A stretch of DNA of 64,000 bases from Loxodes magnus (Eukaryota; Ciliophora; Karyorelictea; Loxodida; Loxodidae). Shown here piece by piece: positions 51,504 through 63,897 of the stretch. The stretch's first letter is position 1. Each line of letters starts with the position of its first letter. The stretch is from NCBI GenBank assembly GCA_946699065.1, contig CAMPDV010000441.1:186001-250000 (forward strand). The letters are read 5' to 3'. The position numbers were made by a program, and so were the translations under genes. Below the pieces are notes generated by a model. It ran no database searches. It saw nothing but the letters and a program-made list of their open reading frames with translations, and had not been told where the DNA came from.

Positions 51504-51536
51504 AGAGCTGCTCGCCAATGAGGAGCTACTCTTTTT
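51504..51536 (+). repeat. Solitary hairpin resembling the 3' hairpin of the 500 bp repeat
   Basis: AAGAGCTGCTCGCCAATGAG then GAGCTACTCTTTTT: AGAG pairs with CTCT and GCTC with GAGC, with a CCAATGAG-type loop. The 500 bp repeats at 21.3 and 39.5 kb end in the same layout, GAGCTGCGCACCAATGAG…GCTACGCGCTCT. The stems differ while pairing is kept. It sits where homology between the copy 3 and copy 1 flanks breaks off, so it may be the tip of a severely truncated element. Confidence 0.4.
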
Positions 51537-52049
51537 AAATTTTAATTTTTTCTTAATTAACTTACAACATAAAGCATCATAGTTTAAAATGCTTATATAT
51601 AGAGAAAAATTTACATAGATAGCTTATTAAAGAAATTAAAATCCAAATGAAAGTCTTAAAAATTCTTAAAATAATTACATTTTTCAACTTTTTTATTTTA
51701 TCCTTTTTTTCTTATTTTATAAGGATTTACCTAAGGTTTATTTATAGAAGGTTCTTCTTTTTTAATTAAAATTCAATTATAGCATTTTGCTTGCTTATAT
51801 TTATAAAAGTTTATCTAGGAAATAGAAAAAGTTTCTCTAAGTTCGTTAATCAATAAATCATACAATTTTATTAACTTTTTTAAATCTACTATTTTTACTT
51901 TTGCAGATTTAAGTTACTTTTGAAAGCTAAGCTTGATATAACGAATTTATTGCTTCTTTAAAGATATTTTATTGCTTATTTTTAATTGAATAAACTTATA
52001 CAAAATAAAATTCTCTTAATACCTAATTAACTAATACAGTTAACATGGA
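51537..52049. other. AT-rich 5' flank of copy 3
   Basis: No gene. The reverse complement aligns with 6911-8180 of the copy 1 flank but lacks the 0.8 kb insert found there, so it holds the empty site at about 51685-51715. Confidence 0.5.
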
Positions 52050-52126
52050 TTTAAAGATAATAGTTATTAGTTACTCATTAAATAAATTAAATCTGTTTAT
52101 TTTTTATTTTATACTTTATAGTTTAA
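52050..52126 (+). promoter_or_regulatory. Conserved 5' flank of copy 3
   Basis: Carries the same block found upstream of copies 1 and 2, including AAATAAATTAAATCTGTTTA and TTTATAGTTTAAATG. An ATG at 52045 is out of frame with the gene; its frame to 52227 is a shadow. Confidence 0.35.
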
Positions 52127-55100
52127 ATGAAGATTTCCCTCTAATTCTTTATCTTTATTTACACTATTTTTTCCTTCTTTCCTGCTTCCAAAGCTCAAGT
52201 TCAATAAGTATATATCACTATACCTAAAATATTCTAAAAGTTAAATGTTTCTGAATAAACTGGAACTGAAGAATATCCTTTTACTGATTTATCAGCTGCT
52301 ATTTACTAGTCAAAGGAAAATCAATCAGTATAAATTTTAATATCCCCTCATAATCATAAACTTGATTGCTTAAACTAAGTTTATAGCATAGAATCTTGTG
52401 ATATTTTAAGAGGCGGATCTAAGTGATAAGGTTCTAAAACAATTACAATTAAAACATATTAAGAATGTGGAGATGATTAAGAATCAGTGATGTGCTACTA
52501 GAAGAATGAAACAGCAGTAATATTAGTTTAATATCCTGGACTAGTAATAAATCTTTAGTGAGATGTACTTATAATTTAAAATCTCATAGTTTCAGGAGAA
52601 TAAATTCCATCTTTATATCCAGATTCGTGATATAATGGATATATTTATCCATATCATAACTTCATATAGATGAACTAATCTAGTCTAACCATTAATCATA
52701 CAATTTTAAAAGACTTTGTAGTAGACTTTTATTTTTTAGAGGAAGATACAAGCTTAATTGAAGAAGAATCAGATTAATAATACGAATAAGAAAATTTATA
52801 ATGACTAAGTCACTTTATGAAAGTAATAAATTCAAACTTAACTATATTAAATAGCCAACTATCAGGTATTTTAGGAACCACACTTTTTAGTGGTTAAAGC
52901 AATTTGATAATAAGAAATTCTATACTTGAGTAAAGTAAGTCATTGCAAAACATGTTATATTACTATAATTCATCTTTGATATTATCAAATTCATCATTTA
53001 TAGAAAACAAATGCAAATATGGTGTTTTATACTCCGATGCATCTAATTAATCCTTTGTTGAAAATATTTTCCAAAATAATTAAGCAACTAAAAGAGGAGG
53101 AGTTCTTTATGCAAAATAAGCAAAAATTAATATATCAAATTGTAAGTTTATTGGAAATAGTGCTTAGAATGGAGGTGCTTTATACTTAGAGAATTCAGAG
53201 TGTGAGATTATAGAAAACAGTTAGTTTATAGAAAATTAATGTAGTTACTAAGGAGGAGCAATTTATTTACAAAATATGAAAATAAATTTAATAGCAAATA
53301 TTTAATTTCTAAAGAACTATGCTTAATGAGGGGCATCTATTTTAAGTTATTTTACAAATATAAGTTCAGTTTAAGATAGTTAATTTGAGGAAAATATCAG
53401 TGACTAAGGAGATTTATATTTATAATATTCATACATTCAATAAATTAGAAATATATTAGCTAAGGGAAATTCAGTTTCTTAAGATGGAGGCTTTATGTAT
53501 GTTAAAAATTCCAAAACAGATTATATCGGAAATAATTTATTTTATAATAATAAGGCTTAGTAAAAAGGAGGAGCTTTATTCTTTATTTAGAGTAGCATTA
53601 GTATAGCATTAGAAAATAACACATTTTACAACAACAGTGCTGAAACAAATAATGGAGGCTGCATTTATTTGGAAAAATCTGAAATAAAATTAGTTAAAAA
53701 TAATAAATTTGAACTAAATAAAGCATAAAATGGAAGTGTAATTTATGGTTATGATTAGACAATTATTGATTAAATATTTAACTGCTCTTTTACAAATAAC
53801 AGTGCATAATAAATAGGAAGTGCTATTTTTTTATCCTTATATTCTAAGATAACAACTATCTCTAGCAATCTAGTTTCTAGAAACTAAGGAATTGACTAAC
53901 AATCAAAAGGTGGATTTTTAGCATTATAGAAATCAGAAATAACACTAATAGAAAGGAATGTTTTTTCTGAAAATATTGCTAAATAGCAAGGAGGAGTATT
54001 TTATCTTATAGAGAAGTCAAAAATTGAAAAAATAGAAAATAACTAGTTTATTAAAAATGAAGCCGTCAATGGAGGTTCCTTTTATATAGATGATTCATAA
54101 ATCAATCTAATTTAAAACAATTTTTTCGGATGAAATAAGGCTTACGATAGTGGAGGAGCTTTATTTTCTGCTTAAAAAGCAGCCATATAAGAAATTAAAA
54201 ATTGTTAATTTGATAGCAATACTGCATAGCAAAGAGGTGGAGCAATTACTATGGAATCTTCTTTTGTAAGCAAAATAGTAATATAAGTGCTTAGAGTAAT
54301 CAAGCTAGCTCTGGTAAAGGTGGCTTTATATATTGTCAAGATTCACAAATTTAGATATTGGAAAATAGTAGCTATACAAAAAATGAAGCATAGAGAGGTG
54401 GAGTCTTCTACTTTGAAAATTTAATGAACTAATAATTCACAAAAATAGCAAATAGTTCATTCCAGTATAATATAGCTTAGCAAGGAAGTGTAGGTTATTT
54501 AAAATCCTTGTCTTTAGATATTTAAAAAATAGAAATTAAACATAACAAAGCAAATGAATCAGGAAGTTTATTTATAGAATAAATCAGCGTTACTATTTAA
54601 GAAATTTAAGTGTTCAATAATACAGCAGTCAAAGGAGCATTTATTTATGCTATAAATTCAAGAATTGATATAGAAAATATTAGAAGTAATAAAAATTATG
54701 CTGAAGATAGTGGAGGCTTAATTTACTAAGAAGCTAGCATTCTATCAATTTCATATTTAAAAATACGAGAAAGCTATGCTAGATAAGGCTCTTGTTTTTA
54801 TTTATCAGCTGGAAATTAAATAGACATTAAATTAAGTGATTTCTAATAGAACGAAGCTCATGATAGTGGAGTAATAATATTTGGAACTTCATCTAATATT
54901 AGGATCTAATAGAGTAACATAAAAGCTAACTTAGCTAAATTTGGTAGTTTATTCTATTTATTTCAATCATATTTGCAATTATTTGATACTTAAGTCATAT
55001 AAAACTAAGCTAAGAAATCTATTTTTTACTTAAGTTCTTCCAATCTTAACCTAACATCGGTTGGTATGTCTGATAATAATGCTTCTTGAGGAAGTTTAGT

Positions 55101-58100
55101 AGAAATGTTGGTAAGTGATAATTCATCAATTGCTAAATGTGCTATTAATAATAATTCAGTGAGCTCAGTGATGAAAATAGTAGAGATTAATTTAATAGCT
55201 ATAAATGAGACAGAATTTAGAAATAATAAAATAAACTAGCAACTAATAGAAGCAAAGGATACTCATATACAAATATAAGAAAGCTCCTTTATAATAAATT
55301 AAATCACTAATGGAGCTTTAATTGAAATAACAAATTAGATTTTAAAATTAGTTAGTTGTGCTTTAATATAAAACTAAGTAAGAGCAAGTTCTTTAATCTC
55401 TCTAAAAAACACTCAGTCTTTATTCTTAAATTCTACTTTCTAATAAAATACTGCAATGACAGGAGCTTCAATTTAGTCTTAGCTTTCAACTTATTAAATA
55501 GTTGATTGCCTTTTTTTAAATAATTAAGCCTTTAAACAAGGAGGAGTAATAGAAGCTAACCAAGATATTATCTAGATAAATAAATGCTAATTTAAAGAAA
55601 ATAAAGCTAAGAATGGAGCAGTCTTATCATTTACTTAAGTATAAGCTACTATACAATAAATTAATGCAAGCTATAATAAAGCTGAAGTTGGAGGATTTAT
55701 TAAAGCAGATTAATCTAATATACAGCTTATTTAATCAACCTTTAATAACAACTAAGCTAACTAAGGAGCTGTATTTTACATATAATAATCTATTTTAATT
55801 TTTAAGGAAATTATGTGCTAGTAAAATTTAGCGAAAGATAAAGGTGGAGTTGGTTATATAATAGAAGAAAGTTTATTCAGAATGGAAAATTCAAATATTA
55901 CTCAGAATAAAGCTTTAGATGGAGCCTTTTTATTCGCTTAGAGCTCTCAATTTATAATATCAAACTCAGAAGTTAGTAATAATACAGCTTATTCTATGGG
56001 AATTATTAATTTATGAATTTCTAGCTTATAATAGCCAAGCTAGCTAGAATAAGTAAGAATAAGTGATAATGATGGATAATCATCTATAGTGTTGGTGTAC
56101 TAAAGTTAGCTAAATATAAATAGGATAGTAGTAAGTAAAAATAAAGGACTTAAACAGACTTCAGGTATTTTAGGGTAATACTCGAAAATAAGTATAAATG
56201 GATCTACTTTTGAAGATCAAAAGGGATACACTGGAGCGTTTATTTATAGTGACCTTTATTCTGAAATAGAAATAAATAATAGTTGGTTTAGAAATGGAGA
56301 AGGAGAATATGAAGGAGGAGCAATTTATGTAAGATAAAGTTAGTTAAGTATAATTAGGTTAGGTTTGAGAATATGAGAGGAGGTAAAGGAGGAGTAATTT
56401 ATGGGTTTGAATCAAATATGAGTCTGGAGAAAATAGATTTTGTTAATAGTACTTCTAGTTATGGAGCAGTAGTTTATGCATAAAAAAGTAGTAAATTATG
56501 AATTGAAGATAGTAGAATTGAAGACTTCTAAGATACTGGTTTAGTTATAGAAGAAAGTGAATTAAATTTAAGTGACGTAAAGTTTGAGAGAGGAGTAAGT
56601 AATAATAGTTATGGGTCTGCTATTTATGCATTGAATTCTTAGATGAATATGAGTAACTGTATTTGTTAAAATTAGAGATCAGTATAAGGTTCTTGTTTTG
56701 CTATAGTGAATGATGATCTGAAATATAATTACTTAATTAAGAATAATATCTTTTAAGATTGTATAGCAACTGAACATGGAGGAGTTGGTTACTGCTTGAA
56801 TGGTAATATAACTTTTAAGTAAAATGTATTTTAGAATAATAAAATAGATGGTTAGAAGTAATTTGCTTCTAAAGGTGGAGCATTAAGATTAGTATGTGAT
56901 AAGAAATAAATTTGTAACTATACATTACAAAATAATTCCTTTATCCATAATTCTGTTACTACTAATGTAGGAGAAGGAGGAGCTATTTCTTTTCAAGCTA
57001 CTCTTCCTACTTTTATACCCCATCTCAATACCTCTTCCATATGCACGCTATTTATCAATAATTCTGCTTATTATGGAAATCATTTAGCTGCCTTTGGATA
57101 CCAATTAAGTAATACCTATATCTCTGACGTATTGGCTCATTGCTATAAGAAAAAGTCTGAAAGATAATTAATAGACTAGTTACCTGGATTTCCTATAGAA
57201 GAAAGAAAACTATACATTACTGATGTTTATGGTTAGCTAGTAAAAACTGATAATACTTCAGTTGCTTAGATAGAATCTAATGAAGTAGAATTGGCAGGTA
57301 AAACTAGAATATAAGCAGAAATGGGAGTTTTTAAAGTTAAAGATATAACAATATATGGAAAACCTGATAGCTATATAAACTTAGAACTTTAAACTAATGC
57401 AATAGACAAGAACAATTTACCTTACGATTGAAAGATATCAGATTAATAATAAGTTGCCATATATCTAAAAAACTGTCTTATTGGTCAAATATTAATAAAT
57501 GGCCGTTAATGCCAAAATTGTTTCTTTGGATAATATTCTTTGAATATGCAGGAAAATTCCTGTAAAAAATGCTTTAATGGAGCAAAATGTTATGGGAGTA
57601 ATCTAATTATGCCTAATGAAGGCTTTTGAAGAGCAAATTTTTCAGTTGATAAAGTTTATAAATGTCCTAAACCATAAGCTTGTTTAGGAAGTTATATAAA
57701 TTCAATACAAGTAGCAAACTATCTCTAAATCACAGATTAAAATCAAAGAGATTAAATATTAAAACATATAAATTGGTAAGGTAATTGTGCTGAAGGACAC
57801 AAAGGGACTTTATGTGATATATGTGAAGAAGGTTGAGCTAAAAATGGTTTAAACACTTGTCGAAAATGCTCAAAAGATCAAAATACTATAATTTATGGAT
57901 TATGTATCATAATGATATTTATATTCTTCATAATTTATATAGTAAAGTCCTCTTTATAGTCAGCTAGGAAATAAGATTAGTACTATGGAGTTTATTTCAA
58001 AATTTTTTCTAACTATATGTAATTTTCAGCTTTAATACAGAACTTTTAATTTAATTGGCCAGATGCTTTTAGTAATTTATTTATGTTAAACTAGGGTTAT

Positions 58101-59867
58101 ATATCAGCAACATCTAATATCGTTAACTTTGAATGTCTTTATTAAGAAGGTGAAAAGAAATATTACAGTAAAGTAACCAGTAGCATCTCTCTTCCTTTTA
58201 TAATTTTGATTGTAACTTTTCTGATTGTTTTAATAAAATCCTTAATATCTCAAAAACCTTTTAATAAATCTATCTTAATAACAGTAATGAGTGTCTCCTT
58301 TTTTCAAATATATACAAGTTTAATATTAACTATTCAAAGTTCTTTATGTTGCTACAATATTAATAATGATGTGTTTGTTTTGAATGCTTACACAGAAATA
58401 AAATGTTGAAAAGGAAATCATCTTATATACATCTTAGCATTCGCTCTACCTGCACTTATATTATACGGAGTATCTATTCCTCTAATAATCATCCTTTATT
58501 TATACAAAAACCGAAAACTGATTCGTACATACACAATTAAAGCTTAATTAGGATTCCTAACATTAGGGTATAAAGACTAGTTTTATTACTGAGAATTCGT
58601 AAAAATATACTAGAAATTTATAATTTCATCAGTTTTTATCTTTCTACAAAACTCAACTATAATCTTCTAATTCTGATGTCTTACTACTATTATAATTGTT
58701 TTCATAGCACTTTAGCTAAAGTATCAACCCTATGTTAAAGATGAGCTAAATTAGATGGAAAAATATTACTTATTAATCTCTGTTTTCATACTCTATGTAG
58801 GTATTTATTTAGAATCAGGAGAACGCTATAATGTTATAGATATGGTAACATTTATTCTACTTGTATTGGCTAACATTTTTTTTCTATATAATCTAAGCTA
58901 TTATTTATTAGCTGAATTTAGCTTCTAAATTCTAAGCAAATCACTTAAATGGTATTTTCTTCTTGGTTTCTTTAAGCAAAAGACTAAGATATTTGATATT
59001 ATTGAAAATCTGGAAAGTGTAAATAGAAAAAAGAAATAAAAGGGTAGTAAGGAAAATAAAGCTAAAACAACTAAGTCAGATTAGCTAATATAATTCTAAC
59101 AAAATTAATTAACACCCTAAGACTGAAAAAAGTCAAAATCTAAATAGCTTTACCAACCTTTTGATAGGTAAGAAGAGGTAGAATTTCTGAGTTTTATAGA
59201 GTAAAAATTAATATCTAATTATAATTTGGTTTAACTTTATTTGCAAACTGTAAAGAATAAATATACTATTCTACAAAATTACTGAAATGAAAGAGTTAGA
59301 ATGTTCTTTTCAGAATAATAAGTGATAGAAAAATTTCTTTAGAGTAAAGAAGAAGAAAAAAATTAAGATTAGAATTTGCTTTATGATACCTTATCGTATC
59401 AAGAAAAGGAACAAACAGATTTGAAAAATTATTAACAGAAAATACAAAAAAAGTCAATTTAATATTCTCTTTCAATAATAGAAGAAGAAGCAGAACAGCA
59501 AGTAAAAGAAAGTAACTAGTCATTTGAGTTATAATAATATGGTAAAGATTAAATGGCAAATAAAAAAGAAAATTTAAATTAAAATAATGAAATTTGATTA
59601 GATAATCAAATAAAAAAAATTGATGAAAGTTAAGATTGAGATAATCAGTCAATTGAAATAACTTAGGACGAATAGAAAATTTAGGATTAAAGCGAATAAT
59701 TAAAAAAAAATTATTTAAAAAGAGTAAAAGTGTAAGATAAGAGTCATTTATTTCAATGAGATAGAATAACAAAACACTTAAGTTATTTAAAAAATTTTAA
59801 TTTATAAAATTTAAAAATATATGGCTAATATATATAAATATAGCTTTAAGTCATATAAATTATATGA
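52127..59867 (+). pseudogene. Large Pmp-repeat / Cys-rich / multi-pass membrane protein, copy 3 (two single-base deletions)
   Basis: ATG at 52127 (MKISLQ...) aligns with copies 1 and 2 over the whole length: signal peptide ending SKAQ, CDILRGGSKWQG, Pmp-like GGAIY/GGALY repeats, Cys-rich domain with GFWR (TGA at 57627) and CEEGW (TGA at 57834), about seven spans, and a Q/E/K-rich tail with YWNERV. Compared with both other copies, one base is missing near 54280 (GTAATATAAG versus GTAAATACAAG) and one near 56351 (AGTATAATTAG versus AGTATGAATTAG). Each shifts the frame by -1 and nothing nearby restores it. Between the shifts and after them the frames stay open and conserved. The end is set at the first in-frame TGA past the tail (59865-59867), though coding character fades after about 59804. 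It may be a very young pseudogene, or the deletions may be sequencing errors. Confidence 0.8.
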
Positions 59868-60994
59868 GATAGCTTAGTTATAATCTTAAAAATCTTAAAT
59901 TAAGTCATTATTTAACTTTAAACATTTCATATAGTAAACTTTTCTTTTTTATATTAAAAGAATTCTTAGTTTAATATTTTATAATTTAACAAAATATTAA
60001 ACAAACAAGTAAAGCTGAAAATCTCTTAAATAATTACTTATCTTGCAAAATATTAGCTCTAATATTGGAATTTTTCTTATAAAACTTAATTATCAAATTA
60101 AGTTTATTCAAAATTATCTATTTATTTGTGGAAAATGAACTGAAAAAATTATCTTCATGAAAGCCATTTTATTAAAACTCATATGAGTTTATTTTAAATA
60201 AAGAATTTCTTAAAGGTATTAAACTGATGTTAACTTACTTGTATAAAATGAATTAAATTTAATATATCCAGTCAGTTATATTAACTAATTTATTTTTATA
60301 TTATATTTTAGCATGTTTATATACATCTATTAAATTATTAAATCCCTTTTACTCAGGAAGTTATATATTTCCTCTATACCCCATATTCTAGATATAATTC
60401 AATAGAGAATGCTAAACTATTATCCTTAATCTTTGAAATATATATAGTAAAACGTTAATTTTTTAGTTAAAAAGCTTCAATGCTACTTATAAAGCTTTAT
60501 ATATAATATAAATGACTATTAAAATTGGATTTAAGACTTATTAAATCTATTTACTCTTAAAGCACTTTAAACTAATATAATTAAAATAGTAATTAGAAGG
60601 CTATAAGAAGATACTATATTTAAACTATATTCATATTAATTTAACTTTTAAACCATTATTAGTATTCCATTTATTTATAATTCAATTCTAACTTTTATTA
60701 TTGGGATCTGATATAATGTAATCGGATTAAACAAATGGTGAAGTTAAATTTTCTTTATCTTCTAGTAATATTTCGTTTTATAAATAAAACCTAAGAAATA
60801 ATAAAAAGTTAGAAGTAAGAAGGGTTTTATGGCTGGATTTTCTTTTATTTAGTTTATTTTTATAAACTACATAATCTGCTATTTCAATAATTTAATTTGA
60901 GACCTATGGTATAAATGATATAAGCATAGATTGAAAATTTTATTTAGTTATATGATAAATTAAGTTGTTAAAAATGTCTCTGGTGTCTAACCGA
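59868..60994. other. AT-rich spacer
   Basis: No supportable gene. The minus-strand frame 59296-59772 is antisense to the copy 3 tail and is not a gene. Confidence 0.3.
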
Positions 60995-61261
60995 TCACCA
61001 CTTAATAAAATTTTTGGAGTTTGAATCTAGTTTTTTACGAGCCCTAGCTCGTGAGTCTTGCATTCCTAATTCTCCTTCTCCTTGCATTATTAATTCAAAT
61101 TAAGTCTTCTGATTCTAGTTGTTCAGAGGTCTTCTTCAATCTATAAACTGACTCTTTTTCGTTACACCAGATCTAGTTTTTCTTCTTACTTATTTAATAT
61201 TATAATTATTTCTTCCAAGAATTCTCCTTGATAAATAACTTTTATTTTGCTTATCACTCAT
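60995..61261 (-). CDS. Probable small basic protein, unknown family
   Basis: The ATG complementary to 61259-61261 starts MSDKQNKSYLSRRILGRNNY, followed by a Lys/Arg-rich, Ser/Asn-rich, probably disordered chain: VRRKTRSGVTKKSQFIDWRR, MQGEGELGMQDSRARARKKL, DSNSKNFIKW. The first in-frame TGA not obviously inside this pattern is at 60995-60997, giving 88 residues, with one earlier TGA read as Trp (IDWRRP). The composition is clearly less AT-rich than its surroundings. There is no signal peptide or known domain. If that TGA is also Trp, the frame continues (WSVRHQRHF...) into AT-rich sequence. Confidence 0.5.
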
Positions 61262-63897
61262 AAAAATGATATACTTATAAAACTTTATTTAAAGAATAAT
61301 TGTTCTTTCTTTAAATTGAAATAGCATATGATATCTTTATCATTTATTTTTAAAGCTGCTTTAAAAGAATACAAGGATTAACTATTGATAGCCTGCTATA
61401 GTAAAGAATAGTTTCTATTATAATTTAAATTTATCATAATATAAATACTTAAAGGGGCTTTTTAAGTAAATTTAGTTATTAGTAAATCAAATTCATTTCA
61501 GCCATACTCTTTAGTTTTATCTCAATATAACTAGTTTAAAATTATAAGAATATTATGCTAATTAATAGCAACTACTAAATCAGCTTTTAATAGCTGTAAT
61601 TAATTGAAGTTATGTATAGAAAACATTTGGTAGACTTATAGATTAATATAATTTATTGAAGTGTTAATTTGATAATAAGAAGGATTAATATAGAACCTAA
61701 TTGAATTAAGTGAATGCAATATATAATTATTTTATATAGCTTAAATTAGAATACTTTAATTATATTTCTTTAAGGCTAACTTATTAACTACCCTATTCTT
61801 ACCATACTGTAACTCTACATCTATTCATTTACTTTTAATACTTAAAAAACTTTATTTTACAATGCTAATTATCATAGATATTTTAGAAAAGGGCTCATAA
61901 TGAGTGTATGAGATTTCAGATGAGATTATGTAATTATAAGCAAAAGGATTAGCTATAAGGAAATAGTAAGTAGGACTTCTTAAATAATTATAGCTATATT
62001 TCTAATTAACTAAATTTAACTTAGCTATATCCCTATTTTTGATTTATAAAGTATTTAATAAAATAATTATTATTAATTTACTAGATAAGCATCTACTTTG
62101 ATAGTAGAGACTATAAGTTAATAATTAGTCTTAAATTGCTATATATGAAGTTGTTTCTTCTATACATTTATTAGATATTCTAAATACAACTCTTAATAAT
62201 AAATCTTTCATTTGCTCTAAATGAATCTCTTATTTATATAGAACTATCACAGAAATATATTGGTAGGTTTTTAATTATAACACCATCTAAAATTAAGGAA
62301 TAAACGAAAGAAAAGGGGTATTTATTTCTTTCTCTTATATGGAGATATCTACAAATAAAGCTAAATTTTTAAAATAGGTAGCAATTTTGATTAATTATAT
62401 ACTTTTATTTTTAATTAGATTGCTTCATACTATTATAAAGGAATTAACCATATAGGATGAATAAAATTAAGGAAAAAGGATAAAAGTATTTTAATCTAAT
62501 AGATGGATTATTTAATTTCTCTTTTATATTCTTAATGTTTCTATATAAAATACAGGAATATAAGGATAATAACTAAATACATATAGCCATATAAAATAAG
62601 AAATTAAATGTCTTTATTGTGTAATATATTTAGTTATAATTAAGATTACATTTGCTAAACTTACTACTAGCAAAGAAATAGTTACTCTAATTCTTAATAA
62701 ACTTATTTCTATATGAACATACTTAGATAAATATGATATTTAGCCTAAGTAAAGATATATGGATATTAGTTTTGAAATACTAAAAAGAAAAGCAAGTATT
62801 ATCATAATTTAGATATTCCTAATAAAATTTAATAAGCACTATAACAATTTTTAGTTAATAGCTAAGAAAAACATTATAACTATAAAATAATCTAAAAGCT
62901 ACTTAAATAATTTACATCTAATTCTTTTTAAGAGAACTAATATAAAGCAGCATAGCTATTTATATAATTATCAGCATTATTTATAAAGTAATTATAATCA
63001 TTTCTGCTATTATTCTATTGGAAGGGACTAAATTCTTAAATTTAGTAAAAAACTAGTTTATAACAATTTTCTTTAATTCTAGGTAATTAGGTTAGAGTGA
63101 CTGAAACTTAAATTTGAACTAGTGATAGTAATAAAATAATTTTAGTTAAATAAATTAAAGAATGTCCTTTTAGTATTATCTTAAGAGATATTGTCACTAA
63201 ATATTTCTGTATATGCTAAGGAATTTTATATTGAGAAGCTTATATCATAATATTAATTTTACTGTCCTTTGAAAGAGGAAAATTATAAAATGGTTTAGGT
63301 AGTTGAAGGAACATTCTTAAGTTAGGAAAATGATTAAAGGAATGAAAAAAAGAAAAGGGTCTACTTTTAATAAATGATGATTTATTATATCTCCATAGGT
63401 AAAATAAAAATATAGTTCCCACATATAAAATTAGGTTGAATTGTTGTATTAATTGATAAATAGGATAAAGTTGAATAAGGTAATATAATATCTAAAATAA
63501 TAAATGATAAGGTATAAATATAAGTATAATAAGTTTTAAAGATAAGTTTCTACAGGATATTAGATTGATATTAAAGGTTTATTGTTTAATCTCTTATTTA
63601 ATTGTATATAGTTAGAGGATATTAATATGGTTTGTTATAATTTAATTTTAATATAAGATAATTTTAAGTTAAACTTAATTAAGGAAAAACCTATTAAGTT
63701 AATTAATTATTAGATTAATTAAGCATTATTAATACTTACCCACTCTATGGTAGCCTTTACTATATTTAAGGAGGTTACTAATTAAAGGCTTGCTTCTCTT
63801 TGACTATAATATTATTTAAATATAAGCAAGCTATATTCTTAATTATTTCTGTTTACCTTAAATTTTATTTTAATGAAAAGCCTAAGAAGCTGTTTAA
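61262..63897. other. AT-rich spacer with a weak coding candidate
   Basis: Mostly featureless. At about 63230-63600 the plus strand reads a protein-like peptide (PLKEENYKMVQVVEGTFLSQ, then a KKKRVYF stretch and SIGKIKIQFPHIKLGW) without a family match. The standard-code frame 63240-63422 on the minus strand is its antisense shadow. Confidence 0.25.

Noticed and set aside
59296..59772. Minus-strand ORF of 158 codons
   Set aside because: Antisense to the Q/E/K-rich tail of copy 3; its Leu/Phe/Ile-rich content is the mirror of that composition.
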